From Sorlinia euscelidii (GTDB lineage: Bacteria > Pseudomonadota > Alphaproteobacteria > Acetobacterales > Acetobacteraceae): a stretch of DNA of 64,000 nt. Both the position numbers and the translations under genes were made by a program. Where the stretch lies: assembly GCF_036452155.1 (NCBI RefSeq), contig NZ_JAWJZY010000001.1. The stretch is one strand, 5' to 3'. Position 1 is the first letter of the stretch, and every line of letters begins with the position of its first letter. Shown piece by piece: positions 37,336-47,050 of this stretch. The notes beneath the pieces are model-generated. The model was not told the origin of the DNA, made no database searches, and saw only the letters and a list, made by a program, of their open reading frames with translations.

Positions 37336-38490
37336 ATGACAGGTGACGGCTTCAGCATTGCACCCGGTGCCGAGGCCATTCCACCGGCAGACTGGCGTCT
37401 CTGTGCCGGCGATGACGTTCTGACGGGGCGCGATTTCTTCCTCGCGCTGGAGCAGAGCGGTTCCGCCGTTCCCTCCCGAGGGTGGCATCCCTGTCACGGC
37501 GTTTTGCGAGAAAACGGTCAGGTTCAGGCCATCGCCCCGCTCTACGTCAAAAGCCATTCACTCGGTGAATATGTGTTTGACCAGCCATGGGCAGAGGCTT
37601 TTATGCAGGCGGGCGGTCAATATTACCCGAAGCTCTCGGGATGCGTTCCCTTCACACCCGTCAGCGGGGCGCGCATCTTATGCAGCCCAGCCGGGCTGGC
37701 GGCAGATTCGGTCAAGCGTCGCATGGCGGCATATATGGTTGAAATGACGCGATCAGCCGGGCTTTCATCCGTACATCTGACATTCTGCACGAAGGAGGAG
37801 GCTGCCCTCCTCGCGAAACTGGGCTGGCTGACACGCCGTGGCCTGCAATTTCACTGGACGAATGACGCCTACGCGGATTTCAGTGCGTTTCTCGATTCCC
37901 TCACCTCGCGTAAGCGAAAAATGATCCGCAAGGAGCGGGAATTGGCGTCATCTTACGGCCTGAAATTTTCAACCCGAAGCGGTGACACGTTACGGCCGGA
38001 TGAATGGCGGCGTATCGACGCGCTCTATCGCGCCACGACGGATCGACGATGGGGAAACGCCTACCTCACCCCGGGATTTTTCGCGACACTTGCAGCGTCA
38101 CGCGGTGAAAATATCATCCTCATGACCGCCTCCCACCATGAGGAAATAGCCGCCGCCGCCTTGAACATATGGAGCGGTGACACGCTTTACGGGCGTTATT
38201 GGTGTTGCGCAGAGGATTGGCCCGCTTTGCATTTTGAGCTTTGCTATTATCAAGCCATTGAGTGGGCCATCGCTCATCAACTCAAGCGCGTTGAGGCCGG
38301 TGCGCAAGGCACGCATAAAATTTTGCGCGGTTATCGCCCCACATACACTTGGGCGGCGCATCACATCGCGCATGAAGGTTTGAGAAACGCCGTGCGGGAT
38401 TTTCTGGTGGAAGAGACCGCTCAGATGGCGGCGCAGAAGCGCGCCTTTGAGGCGGCGCTACCTTACCGTAACATTTTTAGTTGCGAATAA
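37336..38490 (+). CDS. GNAT/FemAB-like acyltransferase (DUF482, COG3146)
   Basis: 384 aa. DUF482 blocks are evident: FFLALEQSGSAVPSRGWHPCHGVL, APLYVKSHSLGEYVFDQPWAEAF, YYPKLSGCVPFTPVSGARIL, TSRKRKMIRKERELA, and the C-terminal GAQGTHKILRGYRPTYTWAAHHI. The family belongs to the N-acyltransferase fold; suggested roles in peptidoglycan or amino-acid modification are not established. Likely cytosolic. Confidence 0.88.
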   Translation: MTGDGFSIAPGAEAIPPADWRLCAGDDVLTGRDFFLALEQSGSAVPSRGWHPCHGVLRENGQVQAIAPLYVKSHSLGEYVFDQPWAEAFMQAGGQYYPKLSGCVPFTPVSGARILCSPAGLAADSVKRRMAAYMVEMTRSAGLSSVHLTFCTKEEAALLAKLGWLTRRGLQFHWTNDAYADFSAFLDSLTSRKRKMIRKERELASSYGLKFSTRSGDTLRPDEWRRIDALYRATTDRRWGNAYLTPGFFATLAASRGENIILMTASHHEEIAAAALNIWSGDTLYGRYWCCAEDWPALHFELCYYQAIEWAIAHQLKRVEAGAQGTHKILRGYRPTYTWAAHHIAHEGLRNAVRDFLVEETAQMAAQKRAFEAALPYRNIFSCE

Positions 38491-38549
38491 TTCTCATACA
38501 CACTATTGTGGTCCTCTCTTTTGCAGCTTAATATTCGGAGGTCACCCCG

Positions 38550-38741
38550 ATGATCAGATGTCTTGCCACCGGACACGACGTCATCGCACGACTCATGAAT
38601 GACGCTTCCATATCGCCTCCAGATGCGCAGCAAATGGAGTGGCTGCAATTTCTCGGCTTCGCGCCCCCTGCTTTGCCGGAGAAAACCGCCGTTACATCCA
38701 GACCCCGAAGCGGGTCCCGGCGGAACGACAAGACTCATTGA
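38550..38741 (+). CDS. Possible small protein (63 aa)
   Basis: 63 aa, MIRCLATGHDVIARLMNDAS at the start. A GGAGG lies nine bases before the ATG, which is better than most starts here. It fills most of an otherwise empty 297-base gap between the acyltransferase and trhO, on the same strand. A central QQMEWLQFLGFAPP looks structured, but the C-terminus is basic and low-complexity. An equally long frame exists on the other strand, so this is tentative. Confidence 0.35.
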   Translation: MIRCLATGHDVIARLMNDASISPPDAQQMEWLQFLGFAPPALPEKTAVTSRPRSGSRRNDKTH

Positions 38742-38787
38742 ATAATTTCGGTTAAAAGGGCCGTGCTCCTCGATTTGGACCTGGCTC

Positions 38788-39756
38788 ATGACACGTCACC
38801 GCTTAACAATTGCTGCGCTCTATCATTTCACGCCCTTTCCCGATCCCGCATCGCTTAAAGCGCCGCTTCTGGAAAAATGCAGGGCGCACGCTATTTGCGG
38901 GACGCTTCTCCTCGCGCCAGAGGGGATTAACGGGACCATTGCGGGCCAGGACGATGATATCCACGCTATCCTCACTGAAATCAAAGCCCTGCCCGGTTGC
39001 GACTCCCTGGAATGGAAATTGTCTTACGCGGACGCACCCCCTTTTCACCGCATGAAAATACGGCTCAAAAAGGAAATTGTGACGATGGGGCAGCCCGCGA
39101 TTGACCCCTTGAAATCAGTGGGGCGTTACGTCGCGCCGGAGGCATGGAACGCACTGATTACCGACCCCGATACGATTGTCATTGATACGCGCAATGATTA
39201 TGAAGTCGCCATCGGCAGTTTCAAGCACGCGATTGACCCTGGCACGAAGAGTTTCCGGGATTTTCCCGATTGGTTCCGTCAATTCCGGGCGCAGCGGGCG
39301 CAAGAAGGCCGGAAGGCTAAACTCGCCATGTTCTGCACGGGCGGCATTCGCTGTGAGAAAGCAACCGCCTTCGCGCGGGAGGAAGGGTTTGAGGACGTCT
39401 ATCACTTGAAAGGCGGCATCCTCAAATATCTTGAAACCGTGCCGGAGGCGGAAAGTCTGTGGCAAGGGGACTGCTTCGTTTTCGACCATCGTGTCAGCGT
39501 GCAGCATGGTCTCAAGCCCGGCAAATATGCGCTGTGCCATGCCTGCCGCATGCCCCTCTCACCGGATGATCGCGCATCGCCCCATTATGTGGAGGGCGAA
39601 TCCTGCCCTCATTGCCATCACGAGCGCAATGCGACGCAGCGCGCACGTTATGCGGCGCGTCAGCGGCAAATGGCTCTGGCGCAGGCGCGCGGCACTGTGC
39701 ATCTCGGGCATCCATCTGCGACGCAGGCCCCATCCGGGACAAAGCGCGACGCGTAA
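38788..39756 (+). CDS. trhO: tRNA uridine(34) hydroxylase / rhodanese-like TrhO (YceA)
   Basis: 322 aa. N-terminal domain (ALYHFTPFPD, LLLAPEGINGTIAG), then a rhodanese domain with active-site loop MFCTGGIRCEKATAFA containing the catalytic Cys, GFEDVYHLKGGILKYLE, and a C-terminal zinc-type Cys set (CHACR, CPHCHHE). TrhO hydroxylates U34 of certain tRNAs. Confidence 0.93.
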   Translation: MTRHRLTIAALYHFTPFPDPASLKAPLLEKCRAHAICGTLLLAPEGINGTIAGQDDDIHAILTEIKALPGCDSLEWKLSYADAPPFHRMKIRLKKEIVTMGQPAIDPLKSVGRYVAPEAWNALITDPDTIVIDTRNDYEVAIGSFKHAIDPGTKSFRDFPDWFRQFRAQRAQEGRKAKLAMFCTGGIRCEKATAFAREEGFEDVYHLKGGILKYLETVPEAESLWQGDCFVFDHRVSVQHGLKPGKYALCHACRMPLSPDDRASPHYVEGESCPHCHHERNATQRARYAARQRQMALAQARGTVHLGHPSATQAPSGTKRDA

Positions 39757-39813
39757 GTGCTGACTTCGAAGTAGAATCGTTAAGACGTGTCGACGTGTCT
39801 CAGCGATTAAGCC

Positions 39814-40902
39814 CTATAACAGGCGCGCGACTTTCAGGAAGATCCATGTCAGCAACATAAAGACCGCGCAGACAATTCCGGCCCAAATCGTACCGAGCGC
39901 GCCGGTCTGGAGGAACATCCCGCCCGTATTCATGCCGAAAAACCCGGTCACCAACGTTGCGGGAAGCATCAGGATTGTCGCGACGGAGACGATATAAAGG
40001 CGGCGATTTGTCTCCTCAACCTGCATGGAGGAAAGCTCATCCTGCAAAGAGCGTGAGCGCTCCTGCACCGCCAGCAAGTCGTCCAACGCAGCATGGACCT
40101 GATTTTCGAGGCGGTCACGCAGCTCATCTTCTGCCCAGAGCGGCAGGTTGAGATCCGCATCACGTATCACGCGGTCGATCGGGGTCACGACGCGACGCAG
40201 TTCCGTAGCGCGGCGGCGGGATTTACCCACGATCGCGCCGAGATGGCCGAGATCGCGCTTTCTCTCAAAGCGCAAAAGAGCATCTTCCGCCCGGTCAACC
40301 TCATCATCCAGCCGACTGATCTGCCGCCGGACACTCGCGATAAAGACGCGTATGGTGCGTTCAATGACGCCAATCGGCCCCGCCGAGACTTTCCCCGCCT
40401 TGAGGGAGCGGAAGGTGCTGCCGAGAACCGGGATCGGGTTACGGCGGGTCGTCACCAGCAAATCCCGGCGCATTGCGAAGCGCCAGGCGCAGAAATCGCG
40501 ATCTTCCTCCAGCACCGCATCATCGAAAGCCGGCATCGCGCCCCAGACGACGTGGTCCGTCGCTTCGAGCGTGATGCCGTATTCCGTCTCCGCCAGGACC
40601 AGACATGCCTCCCGCGGGAAGCATGTCAGATGCGCAACCTGAAGGCGCGCGGCACTGTGGACCGTGTCGAAATGCAGCCAGAACCATTTATCGACAATGC
40701 CCGGGACTTCATCCTCCGCTGGCATACTGCCATTGAGAATGGCGTTGATTTCCTCATCCGTCAGGGGATGCGACTCGCCGGATGACGCGACGCTGACCGC
40801 CCAGACGAGTCCATTCACGACACCACTGCGCTTGCCGCGCCGTTTGACGAGATCCGTTCCGCCAATGATGGGATACGGTTTTTTCACACGTGGGGATGAC
40901 AT
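39814..40902 (-). CDS. zntB: CorA-family zinc transporter ZntB
   Basis: 362 aa. Large N-terminal cytosolic domain, long coiled helix (about residues 180-290), and two C-terminal membrane helices separated by the signature loop GMNTGG. GMN followed by GG fits the ZntB branch rather than the Mg-CorA branch. The RBS GGGAGGGTAAG directly precedes ATG 40902. E. coli ZntB takes up zinc by proton symport. Confidence 0.88.
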   Translation of the reverse strand: MSSPRVKKPYPIIGGTDLVKRRGKRSGVVNGLVWAVSVASSGESHPLTDEEINAILNGSMPAEDEVPGIVDKWFWLHFDTVHSAARLQVAHLTCFPREACLVLAETEYGITLEATDHVVWGAMPAFDDAVLEEDRDFCAWRFAMRRDLLVTTRRNPIPVLGSTFRSLKAGKVSAGPIGVIERTIRVFIASVRRQISRLDDEVDRAEDALLRFERKRDLGHLGAIVGKSRRRATELRRVVTPIDRVIRDADLNLPLWAEDELRDRLENQVHAALDDLLAVQERSRSLQDELSSMQVEETNRRLYIVSVATILMLPATLVTGFFGMNTGGMFLQTGALGTIWAGIVCAVFMLLTWIFLKVARLL

Positions 40903-41121
40903 CTTACCCTCCCGGGTCTGCTTTGCCCGAAACCCGAAATTTGAGGCCGCCCATGGCGCATCAAAAACTCCCAGCCCGGTCAGATGTTTCCAGAGTTCTT
41001 AAAATTCAGCGATCTGTATACAAGTTCGAAACTTAATGGGAGTAAAAATGTTCACAGGCTTGAGGCCCGTCGGCGCCTGGTTGTCCGGCATATGAAACAT
41101 TCTCCGTCATAAGGTTGCTGC

Positions 41122-41433
41122 ATGACATCCGTGCAAAAGAGTTTCCTCACCCTCGCTATATTGGCGGGCTTTTCCCTGGCCGTCGCGGCGCAGGCGCAGC
41201 CAACCTCCGAACCTTCAAACGACGCGCCCCCCACTGCTGAAAAGGCAGACCGGATGCGTCAGCAATCTGCGGGCGCGCATAATCCGACGGAGAAGAACCC
41301 AACCTACCGCAATCAGGCGATGGAGCAACCGACTCCGGCGCGCCCGGGCAAACCGCAGGTCAAGACCAAACCTGGCGAGAAAACGACGGCGAAGCACGAG
41401 CATCGGAAATACCGTCGCGCACCGCATCTCTAA
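41122..41433 (+). CDS. Small exported basic protein of unknown function
   Basis: 103 aa. Clear signal peptide (SFLTLAILAGFSLAVAAQAQ). The mature part is low-complexity, rich in Pro, Lys, Thr and Glu (EKNPTYRNQAMEQPTPARPG, then KTTAKHEHRKYRR), and probably disordered in the periplasm. No family recognised. It lies about 260 bases upstream of ahcY on the same strand. Confidence 0.65.
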   Translation: MTSVQKSFLTLAILAGFSLAVAAQAQPTSEPSNDAPPTAEKADRMRQQSAGAHNPTEKNPTYRNQAMEQPTPARPGKPQVKTKPGEKTTAKHEHRKYRRAPHL

Positions 41434-41596
41434 AAGCTGATAACGTCGTAATCGCGCTTCAGGTGCCGTTTTTGGCGCGCGATTGCTTCCCGTCATCGAC
41501 GCGCACGGGCTGAAATCCTGACATCGCCGCTTGAGATACAAAGGAGCTTTGCAAGGTCAGGCGGCGCCGATCCGACTTATCGTCGCGGCAATTCCC

Positions 41597-41626
41597 GTGG
41601 CTTGCATCCTGGCAAAACAAGGCCAC
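41597..41626 (+). promoter_or_regulatory. Leader hairpin about 70 bases upstream of ahcY
   Basis: GTGGCTTG pairs with CAAGGCCAC (one bulged base) around a loop containing ATCCTGGCAAAA. It lies in the 264-base leader before ahcY. SAH- and SAM/SAH-sensing riboswitches are known upstream of ahcY and metK in other proteobacteria, but I cannot match a known consensus here. Confidence 0.3.
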
Positions 41627-41697
41627 TGGCCCTCACGCCTCACTCGCTTTATAACCCTTGCGAGATAAGACTGCTAACAAAGTGAGGCGCCGCGCAT

Positions 41698-42987
41698 ATG
41701 AGCGATTACAAAGTAAGTGACATGTCCCTAGCCGAATGGGGCCGGAAGGAAATTTCCATCGCCGAAGGCGAAATGCCAGGGTTGATGGCCCTTCGGGAGG
41801 AATTCGGTGAAAAACAGCCCCTGAAAGGCGCGCGCATCGCGGGTTGCCTGCATATGACGATCCAGACGGCCGTGCTCATTGAAACGCTGATCGCTCTCGG
41901 CGCGGAAGTGCGCTGGTCATCCTGCAATATTTTCTCCACGCAGGATCAGGCCGCCGCCGCGATCGCGGCCGCCGGCATCCCGGTTTTTGCCTGGAAAGGC
42001 CTGTCTGAAGAAGAATTCTGGTGGTGTATTGAGCAGACCATCAAGGGCCCGAATGGCTGGACGCCCAATATGATCCTCGATGACGGGGGTGATCTGACCG
42101 TCCTGATGCATGATAAATATCCTGAAATGCTCAAAGATGTGCGCGGCCTGTCGGAAGAGACGACCACAGGTGTGCACCGGCTGTGGGAGATGGAGAAAGC
42201 GGGAAAGCTGCTCGTGCCCGCCATCAACGTCAATGACAGCGTGACCAAATCCAAATTTGACAATCTTTATGGCTGCCGGGAAAGCCTGGTCGATGCCATC
42301 CGACGTGGCACGGATGTGATGATGGCGGGCAAAGTCGCTGTCGTCGCCGGTTATGGTGATGTTGGCAAAGGCTCAGCCGCCTCCCTGCGCAATGCAGGTT
42401 GCCGCGTTCTCGTGACGGAGGTGGACCCGATCTGCGCGCTTCAGGCCGCGATGGAAGGTTACGAAGTCGTTTCCATGGAGGACGCAGCCCCGCGCGGCGA
42501 TATTTTCGTCACCTGCACGGGCAATGTGGACATCATCACGATTGAGCATATGCGCGCCATGCGTCACCGCGCCATCGTGTGCAATATCGGGCATTTTGAC
42601 AGTGAAATCCAGATTGAGGCGCTGCGCAACTTCAAATGGGACAATATCAAGCCGCAGGTGGATGAGGTTGTTTTCCCGGACGGTAAGCGGATCATCCTTC
42701 TTTCCCAGGGCCGTCTGGTCAATCTCGGGAACGCGACCGGGCATCCTTCTTTTGTCATGTCAGCTTCTTTCACAAATCAGACGCTCGCGCAGATTGAGCT
42801 TTGGACGGCGCAGAAAGGACAATATGAAAATAAGGTCTACACGTTGCCGAAAAAACTTGATGAGAAGGTGGCCGCACTTCACCTCGCCAAAGTCGGCGCC
42901 AAACTCAGCCGCCTGAGCCCCGAACAGGCAAAATATATCGGCGTGCCGGTGGAAGGGCCGTTTAAACACGAGCTTTACCGTTACTAA
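41698..42987 (+). CDS. ahcY: Adenosylhomocysteinase
   Basis: 429 aa. NAD-dependent hydrolysis of S-adenosylhomocysteine to adenosine and homocysteine. All family blocks are present: GCLHMTIQTAVLIETL, SSCNIFSTQDQAAAAIA, VNDSVTKSKFDNLYGC, NAD motif VAGYGDVGKGSA, CNIGHFDSEIQ, and the C-terminal PVEGPFKHELYRY. GAGG lies about ten bases before the ATG. Followed by a strong terminator. Confidence 0.97.
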   Translation: MSDYKVSDMSLAEWGRKEISIAEGEMPGLMALREEFGEKQPLKGARIAGCLHMTIQTAVLIETLIALGAEVRWSSCNIFSTQDQAAAAIAAAGIPVFAWKGLSEEEFWWCIEQTIKGPNGWTPNMILDDGGDLTVLMHDKYPEMLKDVRGLSEETTTGVHRLWEMEKAGKLLVPAINVNDSVTKSKFDNLYGCRESLVDAIRRGTDVMMAGKVAVVAGYGDVGKGSAASLRNAGCRVLVTEVDPICALQAAMEGYEVVSMEDAAPRGDIFVTCTGNVDIITIEHMRAMRHRAIVCNIGHFDSEIQIEALRNFKWDNIKPQVDEVVFPDGKRIILLSQGRLVNLGNATGHPSFVMSASFTNQTLAQIELWTAQKGQYENKVYTLPKKLDEKVAALHLAKVGAKLSRLSPEQAKYIGVPVEGPFKHELYRY

Positions 42988-43008
42988 GACATCCAATCAA
43001 CGCCGTTG

Positions 43009-43038
43009 AAAAAGGGGCCCGCGCGGCCCCTTTTTTTT
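43009..43038 (+). terminator. Rho-independent terminator after ahcY
   Basis: GGGGCC pairs with GGCCCC around CCGCG-type loop bases, preceded by an A-run and followed by eight T. Classic intrinsic terminator. Confidence 0.92.
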
Positions 43039-43159
43039 GCGGTCAATAAAGGTGTTGTCTGTCGATCAAACTGTGGAAATGCAAGGGAACAGTTCAAGAC
43101 ACGCAACGTTAAATATTTGACAAATTTTTCCCGGATTTTCTTAATATTTTGAGGTTAAT

Positions 43160-43504
43160 ATGAGTATTTTCAGCACCCTCGTTTCCAAGATTTTCGGCCG
43201 TGCCGACGCGAAAACGCCTGGCATGATGGAGGGGAGTTCAACTGGCACGGATGTCAACGCCATCCTGACCGATCTCGCCAATAAAAAAGGTGGTGGCGCT
43301 TCCAATTGGAAGACATCCATTGTGGATCTCATGAAGCTCCTGGATATGGACAGCTCTCTTGAAGCGCGTCAACAGCTCGCGAAGGAACTCGGCTATTCAG
43401 GCGACATGAATGACAGTGCCAGCATGAATATCTGGCTCAGCAAGCAGGTTATGCAGAAACTTTCGGAGAATGGCGGTAAGCTTCCCGATTCATTTAGGAA
43501 ATAA
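43160..43504 (+). CDS. DUF3597 domain-containing protein
   Basis: 114 aa. N-terminal MSIFSTLVSKIFGRAD helix, then the DUF3597 core VDVNAIL-type (here TDVNAILTDLANKK), LDWKTSIVDL-type (here NWKTSIVDLMKLLDMDSSLEARQQLAKELGY) and NIWLSKQVMQKLSENGGKLP. Function of the family is unknown. The upstream 120 bases are AT-rich and hold its promoter. Confidence 0.9.
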   Translation: MSIFSTLVSKIFGRADAKTPGMMEGSSTGTDVNAILTDLANKKGGGASNWKTSIVDLMKLLDMDSSLEARQQLAKELGYSGDMNDSASMNIWLSKQVMQKLSENGGKLPDSFRK

Positions 43505-43529
43505 GACGCGTCCTCAAACCCGTTTCGAT

Positions 43530-43554
43530 GACGCCCGCCTTCAGGACGGGCGTC
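43530..43554. terminator. Hairpin between convergent DUF3597 and metF-like genes
   Basis: GACGCCCG and its complement CGGGCGTC flank a nine-base loop. No T-run follows on either side, so it may be a weak or rho-assisted terminator. Confidence 0.5.
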
Positions 43555-43567
43555 AATCGCGTCGCCG

Positions 43568-44314
43568 CTAAATCGTCGGCATGACCAGCGCGCCAAGATA
43601 GGCGTCGAGGTCAATACGCAATGGCATAAAGTAAATATTGCTCTTCTCCCTTATGACGAAGTCGAGCATTTTCTGCGCGAAGGCAATATTGGCGGAGAGG
43701 GACGCGTCAAAGTCACGCGCAAACACGACGTGATTGACGTTTTCCCAGTAAGCACGGCTCTTCTCACTTACGACAGGGGAGACACCCCAGAAAACGGTTT
43801 GCCCCTCCAGCCACCTTGCGCAAAGCTCCAACGCAGGTAGGTCAAAAAGTGGCTGCGTGAAAAACCCGACAGCGCCCGCGTCAATCTTACGTTTGACGGC
43901 CTCAAGCTCCTGATAAGGTGCGCGGCGATACGGGTCAAATGCAGCGTAGACTTTTAAATGCGGCGCCTCACGCTGGTAACGCCGGATGATATCGACACTG
44001 CCATGAGGGTAAGTCGGGCGGGACGGGTCGGCAGGTGGATCGCCTTCGACCACCAGAATTTCATCAATACCGGATTGCTGGACGCAGGGCAGCGGCGCGT
44101 TTGGGGCGATATCAATCGCACGTATATGCGGAATGACAGGGACATTGCCCGCCTCATTCAGGAGTTGCGCTGCCTCCCAAGATCGCATTTTCATTCGTGT
44201 GAGATCAGGTATATTGACCAAACCCGCTTGTGGCAAAGTGCGCCGCGCCGTGTCAAAATCCTGCCGCAACGATGCCGCATCACGCGGCACAAGCTCGATG
44301 GATATTCGCGTCAT
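43568..44314 (-). CDS. Short methylenetetrahydrofolate reductase-like protein
   Basis: 248 aa from ATG 44314. MetF-type TIM-barrel blocks: ISIELVPRDAASL near the start, VPVIPHIRAIDIAPN, EILVVEGDPPADP (family GDPP), AAFDPYRRAPYQELEAVKRKIDAGAVGFFTQPLFD (the Phe-Thr-Gln flavin-site block). It is about 40-50 residues shorter than E. coli MetF. One base separates it from the corrected folD stop, so both act on the same one-carbon folate pool. It could supply methyl-THF or serve another folate reaction. Confidence 0.8.
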   Translation of the reverse strand: MTRISIELVPRDAASLRQDFDTARRTLPQAGLVNIPDLTRMKMRSWEAAQLLNEAGNVPVIPHIRAIDIAPNAPLPCVQQSGIDEILVVEGDPPADPSRPTYPHGSVDIIRRYQREAPHLKVYAAFDPYRRAPYQELEAVKRKIDAGAVGFFTQPLFDLPALELCARWLEGQTVFWGVSPVVSEKSRAYWENVNHVVFARDFDASLSANIAFAQKMLDFVIREKSNIYFMPLRIDLDAYLGALVMPTI

Positions 44315-44315
44315 G

Positions 44316-45205
44316 TCAGACGCCCTTATTCGCTTCACACGCCGCGTCGAACGTGTTGCTGAGCAGGCAGGCAATGGTCATCGGCCCGACCCCCCCGGCA
44401 CGGGCGTGATGAAAGCGGCTTTTTCAAGCGCATCATTGAACGCCACATCGCCAACGAGACGGGTCTTCCCATCAGGCAGGTCCATGCGGGTGATGCCGAC
44501 ATCAATCACGGTCGCACCGGGTTTGACCCAGTCACTTGGGACGAGCTCGGCTTTCCCCACGGCGACGATGAGGATATCCGCCTGGCGCGCCAAACCACCT
44601 GGATCTTTCGTGTCGATATGGGCGATGGAGACGGTGCAGCCCTGCTTCAACAGAAGCTGCGCCATCGGCTTACCAACGAGATTGGACGCGCCGATAATGA
44701 CAGCATGGAGGCCGCGCAACGTCCCCAGCGTGTCTTGAAGCAGCTTGAGGCACCCCAAAGGTGTGCACGGCACATGCCCATCCATACCCAGGCTGAGCCG
44801 ACCGGCATTAACTTCCCCCAGTCCGTCAACGTCCTTATGTGGCGCGATCGCATTGATGACGATATTCCGGTCAAGATGCTGCGGCAAGGGGAGTTGAACG
44901 AGAATTCCATGGATCGCCGCATCGGCATTGAGCCGCGCGATCAACGCCAAAAGCTCCTCCTGTGCGGTCGTCTCCGGCAACATATGCATGAAGGAGCGCA
45001 TACCCGCGCGGTGTGTCTGAATCGCCTTGTTCTTGACGTAAACTTCACTGGCCGGATCATTACCGACCAGAACAACCGCCAGTCCCGGGATTTGACCCGT
45101 CTCAAGGCGAAAATTCTCCACTTTTTCCTTGATGGAATCGGTTAAAGCCCGGGCGATGGCCTTGCCATCAATGATTTTGCGCCGATATGCGTCGTCAGGT
45201 TTCAT
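44316..45205 (-). CDS. folD: Methylene-THF dehydrogenase/cyclohydrolase (frameshifted at 44390-44396)
   Basis: 296 aa when corrected. Active-site blocks: YVKNKAIQTHRAGM (catalytic Lys of the YxxxK motif), GILVQLPLPQHL, PHKDVDGLGEVNAGRL, VIIGASNLVGKPMAQLLL and TVIDVGI. The frame stops early after TPVPGGSGR. One extra G in the G7 run gives TPVPGGVGPMTIACLLSNTF, exactly the family's C-terminal signature, and the stop moves to 44316. The ATG at 45205 is preferred to TTG 45214. Interconverts methylene- and formyl-THF with NADP. Confidence 0.92.
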
Positions 45206-45330
45206 CGCACACAATACCTCGGTTTCAGGAAACGTCTTGTCGCGTCCGGGTTTTCTCTACAGCAAATTGATGGCGCAAACCACCTTGCCCGCCCGTGAGA
45301 TATGGGGCGCGCGTTGCGGAAGATAAAGAA

Positions 45331-45360
45331 GCGCCGGATGCGATGGACCGCATCCGGCGC
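45331..45360 (-). terminator. Hairpin terminator after degP
   Basis: A perfect 12-base inverted repeat (GCGCCGGATGCG) with a six-base loop lies about 30 bases past the corrected degP stop. On the minus strand it is followed by TTCTTTAT, a moderate T-rich tail. Confidence 0.78.
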
Positions 45361-45388
45361 GTCGCCTGGTTATAATAATGGATAATTT

Positions 45389-46917
45389 CTACTCATCATC
45401 CTGATTATTATTCTGCGCGATCGCGACAAAAATTCGTAGCCCATCACGGTAAATCCGAAGCAAGACAGGCTTGTTTTTCCTGAGGACGGCGCGCACGGCC
45501 ATCGTTGCCGCTTCCGGGTTCGAGATGGGTTTACGATCGACACTTTGCACAATGTCACCCGGGCGAATGCCAGCCTGTTCCGCGGGGAACCCGGCGTGAC
45601 CGCGCTCACAACGGCTCCCTTAACGGTTTTGTCAGCGCCGAGTTGATGGCGGATATCATCCGTGAGCGGGGAGAGCGACACGCCAAGCTTTGTGGATCCC
45701 GCATCATCCGCATTATCGGACTCTGACGTCGCGGCCTCACCGTTTTTAGGGAAGCTGCCAACCCGCGCCTTGATGGACTGGGTTTTACCGTCACGCAGAA
45801 TCTGAATCACAATTTCAGAGCCAGGCTTATTGGCGACCGTCTGCATAACGACATCATGATCGTTTTTCACCTTTACGCCATTGACCGACATGATGATGTC
45901 ACCACTGCGAATGCCGGCGTGATCCGCGGGGCCGCCCGCGATGACATTAGCCACCAGCGCCCCTGTCGGCGCGATACCGGGTGACGGGTTTGTCAAGCCA
46001 AGCGCTTTCGCCATTGTTGGCGAAATCCGTTGGACGGTGACGCCGATATAGCCGCGCGTGACATGCCCCGTTTTCTGAAGCTGATTAACCACATCCTTGA
46101 CGGTATTGGAGGGAATGGCAAAACCAATCCCGATTGAACCGCCGGATGGCGAGATGATGGCCGTGTTCATCCCGATCACGTCCCCGCTTTGGTCAAAGAG
46201 CGGCCCGCCTGAATTACCATGATTGATCGGCGCATCAACCTGGATGAAGTCATCATAAGGCCCAGCGCCCAGGTCACGGCCCAGAGCGGACACAATCCCG
46301 GATGTGACAGTGCCACCCAACCCGTAAGGATTGCCGACAGCCACAACGAAGGCGCCCGGCTGCACATTGTCGGAATTACCCAATCGGATGAAAGGCAGCT
46401 TGTCCGCGGTTTTGATTTTCAGCAGGGCGACATCGCTCTTACTGTCACGACCGATGATTTTCGCGGGGAAGCTTGACCCATCATCAAGCGTCACCGTCAC
46501 TTTTGTGGCGTTTTTGACGACATGGTTATTCGTCACCACATAACCATCCTGCGAGATGATGAAACCGGACCCACGTGCTTCCACCATGCGCTGGCCGGTC
46601 GGCGGTGCAAATTGGAAAGGAAACGGAAAGGGAAAGGGCATCGCGCTTTGCGGCGACTGCCCGTTATCATCAAAATTACCCTGATCATCCGCGCCGACAC
46701 GGATGCGCGCCGTAATGGATACAACAGCGGGTTTCACGGCCTTGACGAGCCCGACGAGATCCGGCGCATTCTGAAGCTGCGCCCCGGGTTTAATCGGCCC
46801 ATCGGCGTAAGCGTGCGACGCCATGTTTGCGCTGAGTGCGACAAGCGGCACGGTCATCAACGCTAAATGTCTCGATATGGAAAGATAATTGGAAATCGGA
46901 CGAAAACGAATTTTCAC
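45389..46917 (-). CDS. degP: Do-like periplasmic serine protease DegP/HtrA (frameshifted at 45584-45587)
   Basis: 509 aa when corrected. Signal peptide (MTVPLVALSANMASHAYA). Trypsin-like domain with catalytic triad TNNHVVKNA (His), KSDVALLKI (Asp), GNSGGPLFD (Ser). Two PDZ domains follow, the first with GYIGVTVQRISP and ADHAGIRSGDIIMSVNG. The second PDZ breaks after VTPGSP; one extra C in the C4 run restores PAEQAGIRPGDIVQSV and leads to the end IAQNNNQDDE. Degrades or refolds damaged envelope proteins. Confidence 0.92.
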
Positions 46918-47050
46918 GGGCCCTCTCCATCAGGATTATATGACCGACCGTCGGCGCATCCTGATCAAATAGTGTTATTTGCGCAACAAGTTTAAGAAAA
47001 ATGTCTGGCGTCGTAAAGATTCTCTTGGTTTCTTTTTTATAAAAACGAGG

